A DNA stretch of 64,000 nucleotides, from NCBI RefSeq assembly GCF_000189635.1, contig NW_002476434.1, positions 1,426,001 through 1,490,000 of the forward strand, in the 5' to 3' direction. The DNA comes from Tetrahymena thermophila SB210. Lineage: Eukaryota > Ciliophora > Oligohymenophorea > Hymenostomatida > Tetrahymenidae. Positions 24,792 through 37,478 of this stretch are shown here, piece by piece. A model generated the notes under the pieces. It had not been told where the DNA came from. It did not search any database and was given only the letters and a program-made list of their open reading frames with translations. The first letter of the stretch is position 1; the number at the start of each line of letters is the position of its first letter. A program made the translations under genes and the position numbers.

Positions 24792-27583
24792 ATGAGCGAG
24801 GGAAGTAAAGCCGCTGCTGTTAAAGTAAGTACCAACAGCAAGTAGGGAGATACCTAAAATAGATCTGAAAAGACCAATGACATCAGAACCACCAACATTC
24901 AAGCTGCTAAGGGTATTTATTAATTTCTAATTCTACAATCTCTCTATATCACTAGACAAAAGACATACACACATACACACATACCTTCTTTATTGCATAA
25001 TGCAAGCTAAAATATCTATTTAAAAACTTAAATCAGAGGGTTCCTGATTCATTTTATCAAAACAGTTTTCTTTAAGAGAAAGAAATCAATTATGCAGCAA
25101 GTTTTTTAAATTAAAATGAAACAATTAAAAGCGCTGTTGTTTATAGCACTTAAAAATAAATCAAGGTATCTGTTTGTTTTAATATCATAGTGATTAGAAT
25201 GAGAGTATAAAGCTGCTTTGAAATATTTAAAAGCATCTTATTTTACAATTCAAATCTAATATCTTTTTCTATTAAATGAAAGCTGTTGCTGATGTTATTA
25301 GAACCAGTTTAGGTCCTAGAGGTATGGATAAGATGATCTAAGATGCTAAGGTAAATAAATTAACATTCAATTAATTCATTATCAAAGTCAAGAGAATGCA
25401 TTTAACTTATATTCATCCAAATTTTGCATGAGCATGGCTAACTTAAGATTTAATAGTATTTTGATAGAACATTAATCCAAACATGAATAAATTAGTGATT
25501 GAAAAAAACAAATATTTTTCAAACAAAGTCTGATTTTATTCATCAAAGCAATTTAAAAATTGTCTTTGAGATGCCTCTATTGTATTACTTTAATCGATAA
25601 GTTCTCTTGACAAAATCGTTTGTTAAATTAGACTGTTTTACTCATTTTTATTTAATTAATAATAGGGTCAAGTTCTCATTACCAATGATGGTGCAACTAT
25701 TCTCAAGCAAATGGATGTCATTCATCCTACTGCTAAGATGGTAAATAAATTTATTTTTCTTTAACACTCTCTTCTTAAGTTTACAACAACAAAAAAGACT
25801 GACAATAAGCAATAAAAAAAGTCTAAATAAATAAACAAACAAGCAATTTATAGTAGAAATAGCAAACAATTATTCAATTCAATGTGCTTAAATACACCAA
25901 GAAGAATAGAAATAACTTGGGTCTATAAAAAATAACAAATAAAACTCATTTACTAAGAAGAAATAATATTGATTTAATAATGATGTTAACAAATACTTTT
26001 TATTTATTATAAAGCTTGTCGAAATTTCTAAGGCACAAGATATTGAAGCTGGTGACGGTACCACTTCAGTTGTCGTTATTGCTGGTGCTCTCCTTCACGC
26101 CTGTGAAAGTTTATTAGCTAGAGGTATTCACCCTACCACTATCTCTGAAGGTTTCTAAATTGCTTTAGATGAAGCCCTTAAGGTTCTTAAGGACATCTCC
26201 TAAACCGTTGACTTGAAGGACAGAGATGCTCTTATTACTTGTGTTAACACTGCCTTATCCTCTAAGGTTATTTCAACTAACTCTTAATAATTATCTCCCA
26301 TCGCTGTCGATGCTGTTCTTAAGATTATTGATCCCACCAAGGACACCAATGCTGATTTGAGAGATATTAAGGTTGTCAAGAAGTTAGGTGGTACCATTGA
26401 AGACACTGAATTGATTGAAGGTTTGGTCTTCACTAACTAAAAGCCCTCCTAATCTGCTGGTGGTCCCAGTAGAATTAAAGACGCTAAGATTGCTTTGATC
26501 CAATTCTGCTTGAGCTCCCCCAAGACTGATGTTGAAAACTCCGTCGTTGTCAAGGATTACACTGCTATGGACAGAATCCTCAAGGAAGAAAGAAAATATA
26601 TTGCCAATCTCGTTTCCAAGATTGTCAAATCTGGTGCCAATGTTATCCTTATTTAAAAATCTATCCTCAGAGACGCCACTAACGAACTCTCTCTCCATTT
26701 CCTTGCCAAGAAGGGTATTATGGTTGTTAAGGATATTGAAAGAGAAGATGTTGAATTTATCACCAAGGTAAATTATATTCATTTTTTATTTTCTTTTTTC
26801 TAAAAATTTTCTTTTATTAATTTAGACCATCGGAGCTATCCCTGTTGCTCACATTGATCACTTAACTCCTGAAAAGTTAGGTAAGGCTGAACTCTGTGAA
26901 GATGTTAAGCTTTCTGATGACTCTAGAATCTTAAAAATTACTGGAGTCCAATCTAAGGCTAAGACTGTTACCATTCTCTGCCGTGGTTCTAACTCTCTTG
27001 TATATTTTTTATTATTGAACAAATGAAATCAATAATTTTTTGCCAAAAATACCTTTTTTTAAATGTTTTATTTTGTAAATAAATAGGTTATTGACGAAGC
27101 TGAAAGATCTTTACATGATGCTTTGTGCGTTGTCCGTTCATTGGTTAAGAACAGAGGTTTAGTTCCTGGTGGTGGTGTTCCTGAAGTTGAAATTTCTCAA
27201 TAATTATCCAAATTATCTAGAGAAATGAAGGGTGTTAACTCTCTTATTGTTAGAGCTTTCGCTGATGCTTTAGAAGTTATCCCCTACACTTTAGCTGAAA
27301 ATGCTGGTTTGAACCCCATCAATATTGTAACTGATTTAAGAAATAGACACGCTCTCGGACATAAATACGCTGGTATCTCAATCAGAAAGGGTACTATAAA
27401 TGATGATATCACCACCGAAAATGTTCTTCAACCCGCTCTCGTCACCCAATCTGCCCTCACTCTTGCCACTGAATGTGTCAGAATGATTCTTAAAATTGAT
27501 GATTTGGTAAATAAATAATAATTCATTTAAAAAGCAAATTTACTTATATTTAAATATAAAAATAGGTCTTCTCTGCTCGTTGA
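24792..27583 (+). CDS. CCT4: CCT chaperonin subunit delta (TCP-1 delta)
   Basis: Seven exons join in perfect phase: 24792-24912, 25283-25350, 25666-25740, 26015-26767, 26826-26999, 27087-27506 and 27566-27583, giving 542 aa, the usual CCT subunit length. Group II chaperonin motifs: [44 protein letters not shown] (ATP site, canonical GDGTT), [43 protein letters not shown] and [20 protein letters not shown]. These match the delta subunit specifically. The protein folds actin, tubulin and other clients in the cytosolic eight-subunit ring. The last exon is only 18 bases (VFSAR-stop). Codon use is C-rich for this genome, suggesting high expression. CCT8 follows on the same strand. Confidence 0.96.
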
Positions 27584-29010
27584 ATTAACTTATGAAAACA
27601 TTAATACAGCACTAAAAATAATATTTTTGAGTTTTAATAGTTCTAGAAATTCATATAAATTTAATCTATTCTTCTTATCTGCATTATCAATAATATTAAA
27701 ATATGATATAATTAAAAAATCATGTACAAATTTAAGTATTCCTGCATAATATATATATGTGGTTTTTTAAACTCATATTCATTTGATGCATAGCACTCAA
27801 TATTATCATTTAATGAATATCTATTTTATACAATATCAGCTATTTTATAAATAAAAAAAATGGTATCCAATCAACAGCAATAAATAATACACATGATTTT
27901 AAGTAAATTCAACTTATTTCTACAAATTATCTAGAGATATTTTTTAATAAAAACATTAAAATTTTAGCTAAAAATAAATAAATCCATGTTTTTATGAATT
28001 ATGAAATTGGCATTTTTCAGCAAAAGTTGCACTATTTAAGTTGAAATTCATATTTAATGTCAATTATCAAGTAGTTAATAAGGAAAAGTATGTTTTGTAT
28101 CCAAATTTATTTAAATCTAAAAAAGAAATAATTTAGGTTTAAAAAGGAAATATATGCTGTTTTTTAAAACCTTTTATAAAGAGATGAATTTAAAATTTAA
28201 AGTAAAGTAAATGAAAATTTAAAAAATAACGAATACACAATTTAAAATATGAATGAGAAAAAAGCGCGAGATTAAATAAATAAATAAGATATTAGATTTA
28301 TGATAAGAAATGAATGAATTTAATTTGATATTTATTTTGTTTATTTAATTCAGTGTTTGCTTGGATTTTAAGAATTTTGAAAATATATAAATTTTAAATA
28401 TTTATATTTATATATTTTTTAATTATTTGATGAATTTATTAAATGAAGAAAAACTCTTTATTAAATCAATTAGATAGATGAATAAAGGGATATTATAATT
28501 TCTGGATTTTGCGATATCTTAAAAGATATATATAAATATATATGTGTATGTGTGTCAGCTGTATCTTAGATGTTAAATTATTGAATAAGACTTTTTAAGG
28601 CTAAGAAGATTTTTGAAATATTGAATTTTTAAGCTTTAAATATCTTTTAAGCAATATTAGATATGAATAAATGATTTGCATTGAATTTATAGATATGTGT
28701 TGCAAATATATATTGTCTTTATGTATGAATAATTGATTGAGTGATTGATAGAATGATTGAATGTATGAATGAACATTTATTTGTTTTTAATATTTTTTGA
28801 AAATAAACAAATAAAAATAAATAAGATATATAAATATATTAATTTTTGTGAAAGAAAGCAAAAAATTAAAAAAATCAAATATATTTCATATTTATCAAAT
28901 AATTTATTTAACAATAAAACAAAAAAATAATTAATTAAATAAATTAAAAAAAACCAAAAAAGTATTTTTAAAAGAATTAAACAAATAAACAAACAAATAA
29001 TTTAATCAAA
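27584..29010. promoter_or_regulatory. intergenic region; CCT8 upstream region
   Basis: No gene was seen. AAAGCGCGAG at 28261-28270 resembles the AAAGCGCGC motif upstream of CCT4. Short TGATTGAT/GAATGAAT-type repeats lie at about 28730-28772, with a similar element upstream of CCT4. Co-regulation is an inference. Confidence 0.4.
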
Positions 29011-31892
29011 ATGTCCCTTGCCTCTGCTTACGGTATCAACAGTCTTCTTAAAGAAGTAAAATATTTAAATTATAAAACTGATTTTGTTGATAGCATGTCA
29101 CTCATAGCCCATATTAAAGAATATTTTTCAGCAATAAGTCTTCTAATTTCCATCAAAAATTCCAAATTTATTTAGCGATTTGGTTAAATAGCATTCTCAA
29201 TTTAAACTCAGCTATGTATGGACAAATTAAAAAAATCTAAAAGGATCCCACAATTTTTATTATAGAGACATAAAATTTAAATAGGAAAGTCTAAACAAAT
29301 TTTAATAAATGAATAATAAGTCTTTAAAAATTAGTAGAATTAAATGTTGCCACAATTTATGAAAATTATTTCTTTAACATATTTGATTTTGTTCATTAAT
29401 TTCATAGAGGCTATCTTCAAAACTAGCAAATTTGATCATTTTATGTATTTATATATTTCTCATTACATTCAAAAGGGACACAAACATTTCTCTGGTATGG
29501 AAGAAGCTCTTTTGAAGAACATTAATGCTTGCAAAGAAATCTCTAACATGACCAAGACCTCTCTCGGTCCCAATGGTAACTACTAATTAATAATTATAAT
29601 TATAAAAAACTCAGCAAAATCAACAAAATTGTAGAGAGTAGTAAAGAACAACAAAATATTTATAGTAGCTAAATCCATAAATATAATAAAAAAACATTTC
29701 AAATGAAGCAGAAAAAAAATAGGATATTAATTAGATGATTCTAAACATAAAAGATTAAAATCACTTCTTTTATAGATACATAAACTCTACAAGAAGCTTC
29801 TGCTTCTTCAAAAAGCACTTTTATATTAATTTATTGTTATGAATAATAGGTATGAAGAAGATGGTTATCAACCACCTTGATAAGATTTTTGTTACTTCTG
29901 ATGCTGCCACCATCATGCAAGAAGTAATTCATCTATTTTTTATTTGATTCCCTTAAAATTGTCATAAAGCAATTAAGTAGACGAAATGATTCATATATAA
30001 GACAATAAATAAATAAATAAACAATTAATTTTATTAGCCTATTTTAAAGCCAAAGCAATTAACTAATTTTATTATAAAGATGGCCTTAAAAAATATATAT
30101 TTTCCAACATAATTTAATTTGTATTCTAACAAAAACTACTTAATAATTAGTTGGAAGTTCAACACCCTGCTGCCAAAATGATCGTTATGGCTGCTAAGAT
30201 GCAAGAAAACGAATGTGGTGATGCCACCAACTTAGTTATTGCTTTGGCTGGTGAACTCCTCAGTCAAGCTGAATCTTTAATTAAGATGGGTCTCCACCCC
30301 TCTCAAATTATTGCTGGTTACGAAAAGGCTCTTAAGGCTACCGTATCCCTCCTCCCCACTCTTTCCATTTACACCGTTGAAGATCCTACCAATTTGGAAT
30401 AAGTTAACAAAGCTATCAGAGCTTCTCTCTCCTCCAAGCTCATCCAGTAACAAACAAATTTATAAATATTTTAATAAAATTTTTAACTAAACAATTCTTT
30501 TTATTTTAATAGCCACGCTGACTTTTTCTCTAAGATTGTTTCATAAGCCTGTATTAACAGTAAGCCTGAAAATGATGGAGAGTTTGATTTGGAATACGTC
30601 AGAGTTGCTAAGATTTTGGGTGCCTCTATTGATGACTCCTACGTCCAATAAGGTTTGATCATTACCAGAAGCTCTGAAGGCTCTATCACAAGAGTTACTA
30701 ACCCCAAGGTTGCTGTTTACTCTTGCCCTCTCGATACCCAACAAGCTGAAACTAAGGGAACTGTTTTAATTCAAAATGCTGAACAACTCCTTAATTACAC
30801 TAAATCTGAAGTAAATTATAAAAACTTAACTTTTTTGTTTATATATAAACCTTTATTAAAAATAGGAATCCCACGCTGAATCCATTGTCAAGAAAATTGC
30901 TGATTCTGGTGTTAATTTTATCATTGCTGGTGGTTCCATCTCTGAAATCGTTTTACATTACGTCGAAAAATATAAAATGATGATTGTTAAGTGCACTTCC
31001 AAGTTCGAATTAAAGAGAATTTGCAAGGCTTTGGGTGCTTCTCCTGTTGCTAGATTAGATGCTCCTAATCCTGAAGAAATTGGTTTCTGCGACTCTGCCT
31101 CAGTTGAAGAAATCGGTTCTCAAAAGGTCACCATTATTAAGAAGGAAAGCTCCGACTGCAAATTAAATACTATTGTTTTGAGAGGTTCTACCCTTAACCT
31201 TTTGGACGATATTGAACGTGCTATTGACGATGGTGTCAATGTTTACAGATGTCTCCTCAAGGACGGCAAGTTTGGTAATTTGACTTATTACATCTCTTTA
31301 AACGATAAATTAATTAATTATTTTTAATAAATTTAGTCCCTGGTGCTGGTGCCACTGAAGCCATCTTATCATACAAGTTATAATCTGAAGCTAAGAGCTT
31401 AGAAGATCTCTCCCAATATGCTTTCAACAGATTTGCTTTATCTTTTGAAATTATCCCCAGAATTTTGTCTGATAATGCAGGTTTGAACTCTAACGAAATC
31501 ATCCCCAAGCTCAACACTGCCAATAAGGAAGAACCCCACGGTATTGATATTGATGTAAGAATAAATAAAAAATTAAAACCCAGCATAAATTTAATTCTTG
31601 ATATTTTATTTAAAAAAGAATGGCTCTATTAAGAAATCCTCTGAATTAGCTGTCTATGACCACTTACAATCTAAGTTATGGGCTATTAGATTAGCTGCTG
31701 ATGCTGCCATTACTATCCTTAAGGTTGATTAGGTAAACCCATTTAAATAATATTAATCACTACAAAAATAAATGAATTTGATTGAAAATATGCTTACTTA
31801 TTTTTGTTATTTTATAATAGATCGTAATTGCTAAGCAAGCTGGTGGTCCTAAGATGAACCAATAATAGGGTCACTGGGACGACTAAGAATGA
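29011..31892 (+). CDS. CCT8: CCT chaperonin subunit theta (TCP-1 theta)
   Basis: Nine exons fit in phase: 29011-29055, 29476-29575, 29850-29923, 30151-30446, 30513-30810, 30866-31274, 31337-31554, 31619-31732 and 31821-31892, giving 541 aa. Theta-specific features: LLKEGHKHFSGMEEA, TSLGPNGMKKMVINHLDKIF, ELEVQHPAAKMIVMAAKMQE, AVYSCPLDTQQAETKGTVLI, IVLRGSTLNLLDDIERAIDD, VPGAGATEAIL and C-terminal IAKQAGGPKMN...HWDDQE. The nucleotide-binding motif reads GDAT (ECGDATNLVIAL) rather than GDGT. It is a partner of CCT4 in the same ring. An intron splits the GPNG motif. The final TAA before the stop is read as Gln. Confidence 0.96.
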
Positions 31893-33407
31893 GGAATTTG
31901 AGTAGTTTCAAAAATTAAATAGTAATAATCACAATAACAACAATAACAACTTTAATTCAATAACATAAATTTAATAACCAAATTATTTTATTTTTCATTA
32001 AAAATATAATATAACATAAATTTTGTAAGCAGATATGCGACTTACAATTCTCAAATCAAATCACACTATCTATATCCTTCATTCATTTTTAACTTACAAA
32101 AATTAACTTAATTTAAATATAGTTAGTTTTGATTTTAGTTGTTTTTAATTATATATTCTATTTCAGTTTGAAAAATACTCTTATTCAGTTCTAAATAAAT
32201 TCCATAAAATTCTGTTTGTTTAATTATTCATTTATTTTTATTAAATTGTCTTTATTTTATTTTAATAAATAATTTCGTAGAACATTTTTTTTTTCCATAC
32301 TTTATTTTCGAAATATAAAAGATGAATTTAATTGTTTGTTTTCATTTTTGATATATTTTATATTGCTATGTAAATCTTTAATGATTATAAATATTTATTT
32401 ATTTATAATTTTAGATTTAAAAAACACTAAATTAACTAAATTTAATTTTTATAAATTAAATAATTTTTTTATATTCTTCTCAAAAAAAAATAAAAATAAA
32501 GAAGATCATTTATTAAATAATTTTTTTTTAAAAATGTTTAAAATTGAGAATTAAATTAATTTTACTTTCAAATATGAAAATTTAAAAATATGTAAAATTT
32601 AATGGTAAATCAACTAATAAATTAGCATTTATAATACAATTTTAATTTAATAATATCAATTATCAAAAAAATAATCTTATTTTTTAAGGTCTATAATAAA
32701 ATACATTTTTACTAAATAAGCGAAATTAAAAAGCTAAATATTTGAAATAAATTAATTTATTAAAAATAATTATAAAAATTGACACATAAAATTAAATAAA
32801 ATATTTTAGTTTTTCTATCATCTTTTAAAATTTAATAAATACATTTTTTAATTATAAATTGCACTAAAAATGATTATCTGAACTTTCTAATACACTAATT
32901 TTTGATAGTTTAAAAAAAAAATAATATTTTTTACTAAACTGTAAAATATATTTTTGAAAAAAAAGATTAAATATAATTTTACATTTTTATTTTGTTTTAG
33001 TGATTTTGTAACTATTGAAGTATTTATTATATATATCATTTAATAAATAGCACTAAAAAATAATTATCTGTATTTATAGTAATTATTTATTTATAGTTTA
33101 TAGCAAAAAAAGCTTTTTAGTTAATCTAGTGCATTTTAATTAGATGAACAATATTTAATATTTATTATGTTTAATAATAATACTTAAAAAAACATAATTT
33201 AAAATCTTTTTTTAATTAGAGAGCTAAATTATATATATGGATATAAAAACGAGACAAAAAAATATATATAAACTACTGAAGAATAAAATATTTTTAAACT
33301 TTTATCTATTTATAAATGAATTTATTTAAAAATACTTTTTGTTTTATAATTGTTTTTAAAGTTTTTTGATTGATAAATTAAATAAATATTTTTAGAGATA
33401 TTTTTGA
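31893..33407. other. intergenic between convergent genes
   Basis: AT-rich spacer of 1.5 kb between the 3' ends of CCT8 and the MORN gene. The short ORF at 32336-32554 has Asn/Lys/Phe/Leu-only composition and is taken as chance. Confidence 0.5.
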
Positions 33408-34010
33408 TCAATTATCTTTTTGTTCAACTCTACCGTCTTTATAGTAATAAGTAAATTAGCCTATTAGAACATCTTAATCAAAAGTTCCCTTTTTTTTGTC
33501 ACCATTACTATTAAAATAATACTCTCCTTCTCCATGCCATTTATCAGTTTTCCAATTTCCAACATATTTATTTCCTGATTTGTAGTAGTAAATTCCTTGG
33601 CCATCAAACATTCCTTCTTTAAACTACCCTTCATATTTCTCACCATTAAAAAACTTAAAAACACCAAATCCTTCTTGATGTCCATCTTACCATTAACCTT
33701 CGTAGTAATTACCATTAGAAAAGCGATAGACACCATAACCACTACGCTTATTTTTAGAAAATCTTCCTTCAAATACAGAACCATCTTTATACTAAAGTTT
33801 GCCAACTCCATCCATTTAATCATTATTCCATTCTCCATCATACTTGTCTCCATTATTGAAATTGTAAACCCATTAACCATTCTTTAAGGCCTTATTTTAA
33901 TCACTTTCTTTTTATGTTCTTTTCATATCAGATAACTATATTTCTGATTAATCTGTTACTAAACCTCTTCCAAGGTCCATAGAATTATTAATTGAAGTTT
34001 CCATTTGCAT
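33408..34010 (-). CDS. MORN-repeat protein (200 aa)
   Basis: A single-exon minus-strand gene starts at ATG 34010 and ends at TGA 33408-33410. After a ~50-residue polar leader come six MORN repeats of ~23 residues, each with the Y/F-x-G-x-W/F...G-x-G pattern: GDKYDGEWNNDQMDGVGKL, GSVFEGRFSKNKRSGYGVY, GNYYEGQWQDGHQEGFGVF, GEKYEGQFKEGMFDGQGIY, GNKYVGNWKTDKWHGEGEY and a final degenerate unit (GDKKKGTFDQDVLIGQF). MORN arrays bind membranes or act as cytoskeletal scaffolds, and ciliates use them at the cortex and cilia; the exact role is unknown. No kinase domain is fused. Antisense frames at the same place (33597-33887 plus) are artefacts. Confidence 0.92.
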
Positions 34011-34861
34011 GCTTATATATTTAATTACTTGTTTATTGTTATTATTTTTAATAATTTAGTATTTTAATATTTAAATTATATCAAAACATAGATTTCACAG
34101 AAATACTTCTATTAGAGTGATTGATTAATTCATGAATTTAATGTAAAATAAAAATAGATTTTTTTTTTGATCTCACTATTTATAATAAAACTATTAAATT
34201 AACATTTTCTCAATTTTTTCAACATATCTACCAGAAATTTGCCTTTTTTTATGACTAAAAGTGTACTTTTTTGATTATATTTATAATTTAATAAAATTAA
34301 ATTATTCATCATTCTCAAATGTTTATATTATTGGAAAGAATTAGGAAAAAAAGCTTGGTAATTAAAAAAATCTCAAGTATCATTATTGGAATTATTTTTC
34401 AAAGAAAGCTTGAAATAAAAGCAAATATCAAAATAAATATGATTACTTTATTTAAATAAATATAAATGTTGCATTTCAAACAAAATAAATTTTAAAGAAA
34501 AAATTTAATATTTCAAAGTTAAATTTATTTGGCCAACCATCAATATTGATTAAAGGCAGCTTTTTGAGAAGTTTACAAAATTTAATAAGGCCAAATATTC
34601 TAAATCAAAGAAGTAAAAATTGATAAATTCAAAAAATATTGTTCTGTTTATAAATCAAGTTAATTAATATGCTCAATAAAGATGCTATTGCACAATAAAA
34701 AATTATTTTACTTAATTTAATAATGTAAAAGATTTTGAAATTTGGATCAAATTAATAGTATTTTTAATGCCTTTGATTAACTAAAACATACTTATATTTA
34801 AGATACATTAAATTATTAATTTTAAGTATAACTATATAATTATTTATTTATTTATTCATTT
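34011..34861. other. intergenic, AT-rich
   Basis: Nothing but AT-rich spacer was recognised between two minus-strand genes. Confidence 0.5.
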
Positions 34862-37478
34862 TCATTAAGCTTCTCCTTCTGGTTGATCGGTGCCTCCTCC
34901 TTGTTGTTGTAAGGCTTATGCTGCATTTATCTATTGAAGCTTTATTAATTCTTCCCTTTTTCTTTGAACTTCAATTTCATGAGGAGTTGGATCAGGTTCA
35001 AACCAAGTAGGATCTTCTCTGGGATCAATCTTTGTTGGTAAGAGGTTCTCTTCTCCAGAATAAACATCAATAATTCTAGAAATAATTTCAGTCCAAGTAA
35101 ATCTTCTATAATTGTTAAGCTTTTGAGCTAGTTCAATAATCTTTTTATCCAAGCCATCAACTCTATGATCATCATAACATTTATTTGGATTGGCAATAGA
35201 TCTAAACTTATGCTCTTTTAATATTTCAGGATAGTTCCAAAGTTCAGGAGGACGAACAATATTCATTCTGATATTTGAATTTTCTCTCTCACTCAACTCT
35301 AAATAATAGGGAGTCTCATTCTTATCTTTCTTATCACCTCTCTTTTGCTTCTAGGTCAAACCGATTCTACCAATCAAATAAATAAATTAATAAATCAAAA
35401 AAAAAACTTCTAGTATTGTTAGGATCTTTTATATTTTGAATGAATTAACTGATTCATATAAATTAAAATTTTACTTGATATAAGAATCTTCAATATCTTG
35501 TTGAACAGCTTCATTAATATGTCTGAGCATTTCAACACATTCTTCAATTTCTTCACGAACATCTTCACCAATTAAATTTTCTAAATACCAATACCTTCCG
35601 TAAATTGCTTCGTCTCCTTCAAGAAGCTTTTTATTAAAAATTTTGTTATTGTATTTGATTTAACTGAAATATTTATTACTTTATATTCAGCAGGTAAAGG
35701 TTCTTCTTCTTATTTATCATCTTTCTTTACTGGAGAAGTTGTCTTTTAGGGAGAAGTGATATTCATTTTACTTTTGAGGGAAACAGTTGTTTCTTCCATG
35801 ACTTTTTTCTCTTCCATACGCTTTTTGAGAGGGGAGTTTGCACGTTCTTCTTCTTTAATTTTATTTAATATGGAGAGTTTTTCAGATTGAATACGTATCT
35901 TTTCTTCTCTTTCTTTTTTGGCAAATTTCCAACTCAAGATATGCTAGATCTATTTAAAGATGATTAGCTGAGGGATTGCGAGTTTGGTAATATTTTCATC
36001 TTTTTTGAGCAGATTTTCTCTGATTTTTTCATCACTTTTGTAAATAAGTCCGATGATATTGTAGAAGAAATTAAGTTAGTCTCTCTTGAGAGGATTACCA
36101 ATAATCTTTTCTGCAATAAGATCTGCATTTATTAACAATTCTATGCACTTCATAAGCTTTTCATTTGAGTGAAGAGGAATTCTCCAGTAATTTATACCAT
36201 AGATTTTCATCTCAATCAAACACTTTTGCATTTTTAAGAAGCAGTCATTTAGAGGCTTTAAATATTTGCTTTCAACAGGGTTCTTTTCCCATCCATAAAT
36301 ATGAATTTTATAAAATAGTCTCTTGCAGTCAGGAAGGCAGCTAATATTTGGCTTGATGCTTTCCTAAATTATAAAATTTAATTAATTAAAAATATATTAC
36401 ATTCTTCTAATAATTAGAAAATATTTTATGCTAATAAATAAATTACCTCATAAAGAACTCTAAATACTTCTTAAAGGTGATTGATGTATTTTTTAACAAT
36501 AACCCTAGACATAAAATCTCTAACTTCCTTTTCCACTTCTGGCTTATAAGTAATCATGAATTATCTATATTAGTTGTTAATATCAATTAAGTTAGTCAAT
36601 GGTTCTAGCACCTTTGCCTATTATTATTATTATTTATTTATAACAAATGAGAATGTTTGTTTTTAAAATGAAAGCCAAGTAAAATGAGCTGTTTTATAAA
36701 ATAATTTGCAAATTTGAAAAACAAGTTAGCTAATAAAAATCCTTTATTTTTGTAAATAATAAGAATATTTTATAAACAATCAAGTTACAATTTTTAAGTC
36801 GTAGATTTCAGGATGACCATATTTGATATGGGGAGTAAAGAATTTAACGAATTCTTTCATAATCTTGATAACTTCTTTTTTTGCTTTTTAAAATGTTTCA
36901 GGGTCAAGGTCATCTATATCCTTAATATATTTCATTGTTTCTATGAATTTGTGTCTGCAGAAATAACTTCTATCAGCATGCTCTTTCGTGACACCACAAC
37001 GAATACCATCTATAATAATCTTTTCTGTTTCCTTATCTTCACGACCAAAGAAGAAACTTCTAATATGTTCATGCTTGAATTCTTTCAATTTTCCCAATTT
37101 AACCTAATTTAATCAATTTAAAAAATTATTCACTTGCTATTGTTTTTTTATGTCATATTTCTATGATTGCTAATCGGTTTTTGCATAGTAAAATTAATAC
37201 CATCAATCCAAAAAATGTTAATTATTCGAAAGAATAGGCTAAATTATTCAAATCAAAATATAAATAAGCATTACCTTGTATAATTTAAAGAACCCAACAA
37301 GTTCATTTAGATATAAATACCAAGGACCTGTAAAATCCTTTGTGGTTTCTGTTATATAATCATAAGTTTCAAGCAACGTTGCAATTTTTTTGATTTGCTC
37401 GTATTCTGGCGAAGCTTTCCACTATTCAAATTATTATCTTTAAACTTCTGGATCGACTTTTTTCTTTCTTGGTGGCAT
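34862..37478 (-). CDS. conserved-looking protein of unknown function (676 aa)
   Basis: Six exons on the minus strand (37478-37275, 37103-36789, 36617-36447, 36363-35680, 35626-35475, 35366-34862) sum to 677 codons in exact phase. The protein starts MPPRKKKVDPEVQRQQFEQW. Residues 1-330 are helical and rich in aromatic and charged residues (GPWYLYLNELVGFFKLYK; HADRSYFCRHKFIETMKYIK). A Lys/Glu coiled region follows (~380-440), then a conserved-looking C-terminal region with PPELWNYPEILKEHKF, YRRFTWTEIISRIIDVYSGE and EDPTWFEPDPTPHE, and a Gln/Gly-rich tail. No catalytic motif, signal peptide or membrane segment was seen. The absence of low-complexity drift suggests a constrained protein, perhaps axonemal or cortical, but I cannot name a family. 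Confidence 0.8.

Noticed and set aside
26384-26782. Antisense 132-aa ORF and plus 80-aa ORF at 26529 inside CCT4
   Set aside because: Both overlap a conserved CCT4 exon in other frames; no independent support.
33464-33887. ORFs on both strands over the MORN gene
   Set aside because: The frame with regular MORN repeats and a single TGA stop is the real one; these are alternative frames.
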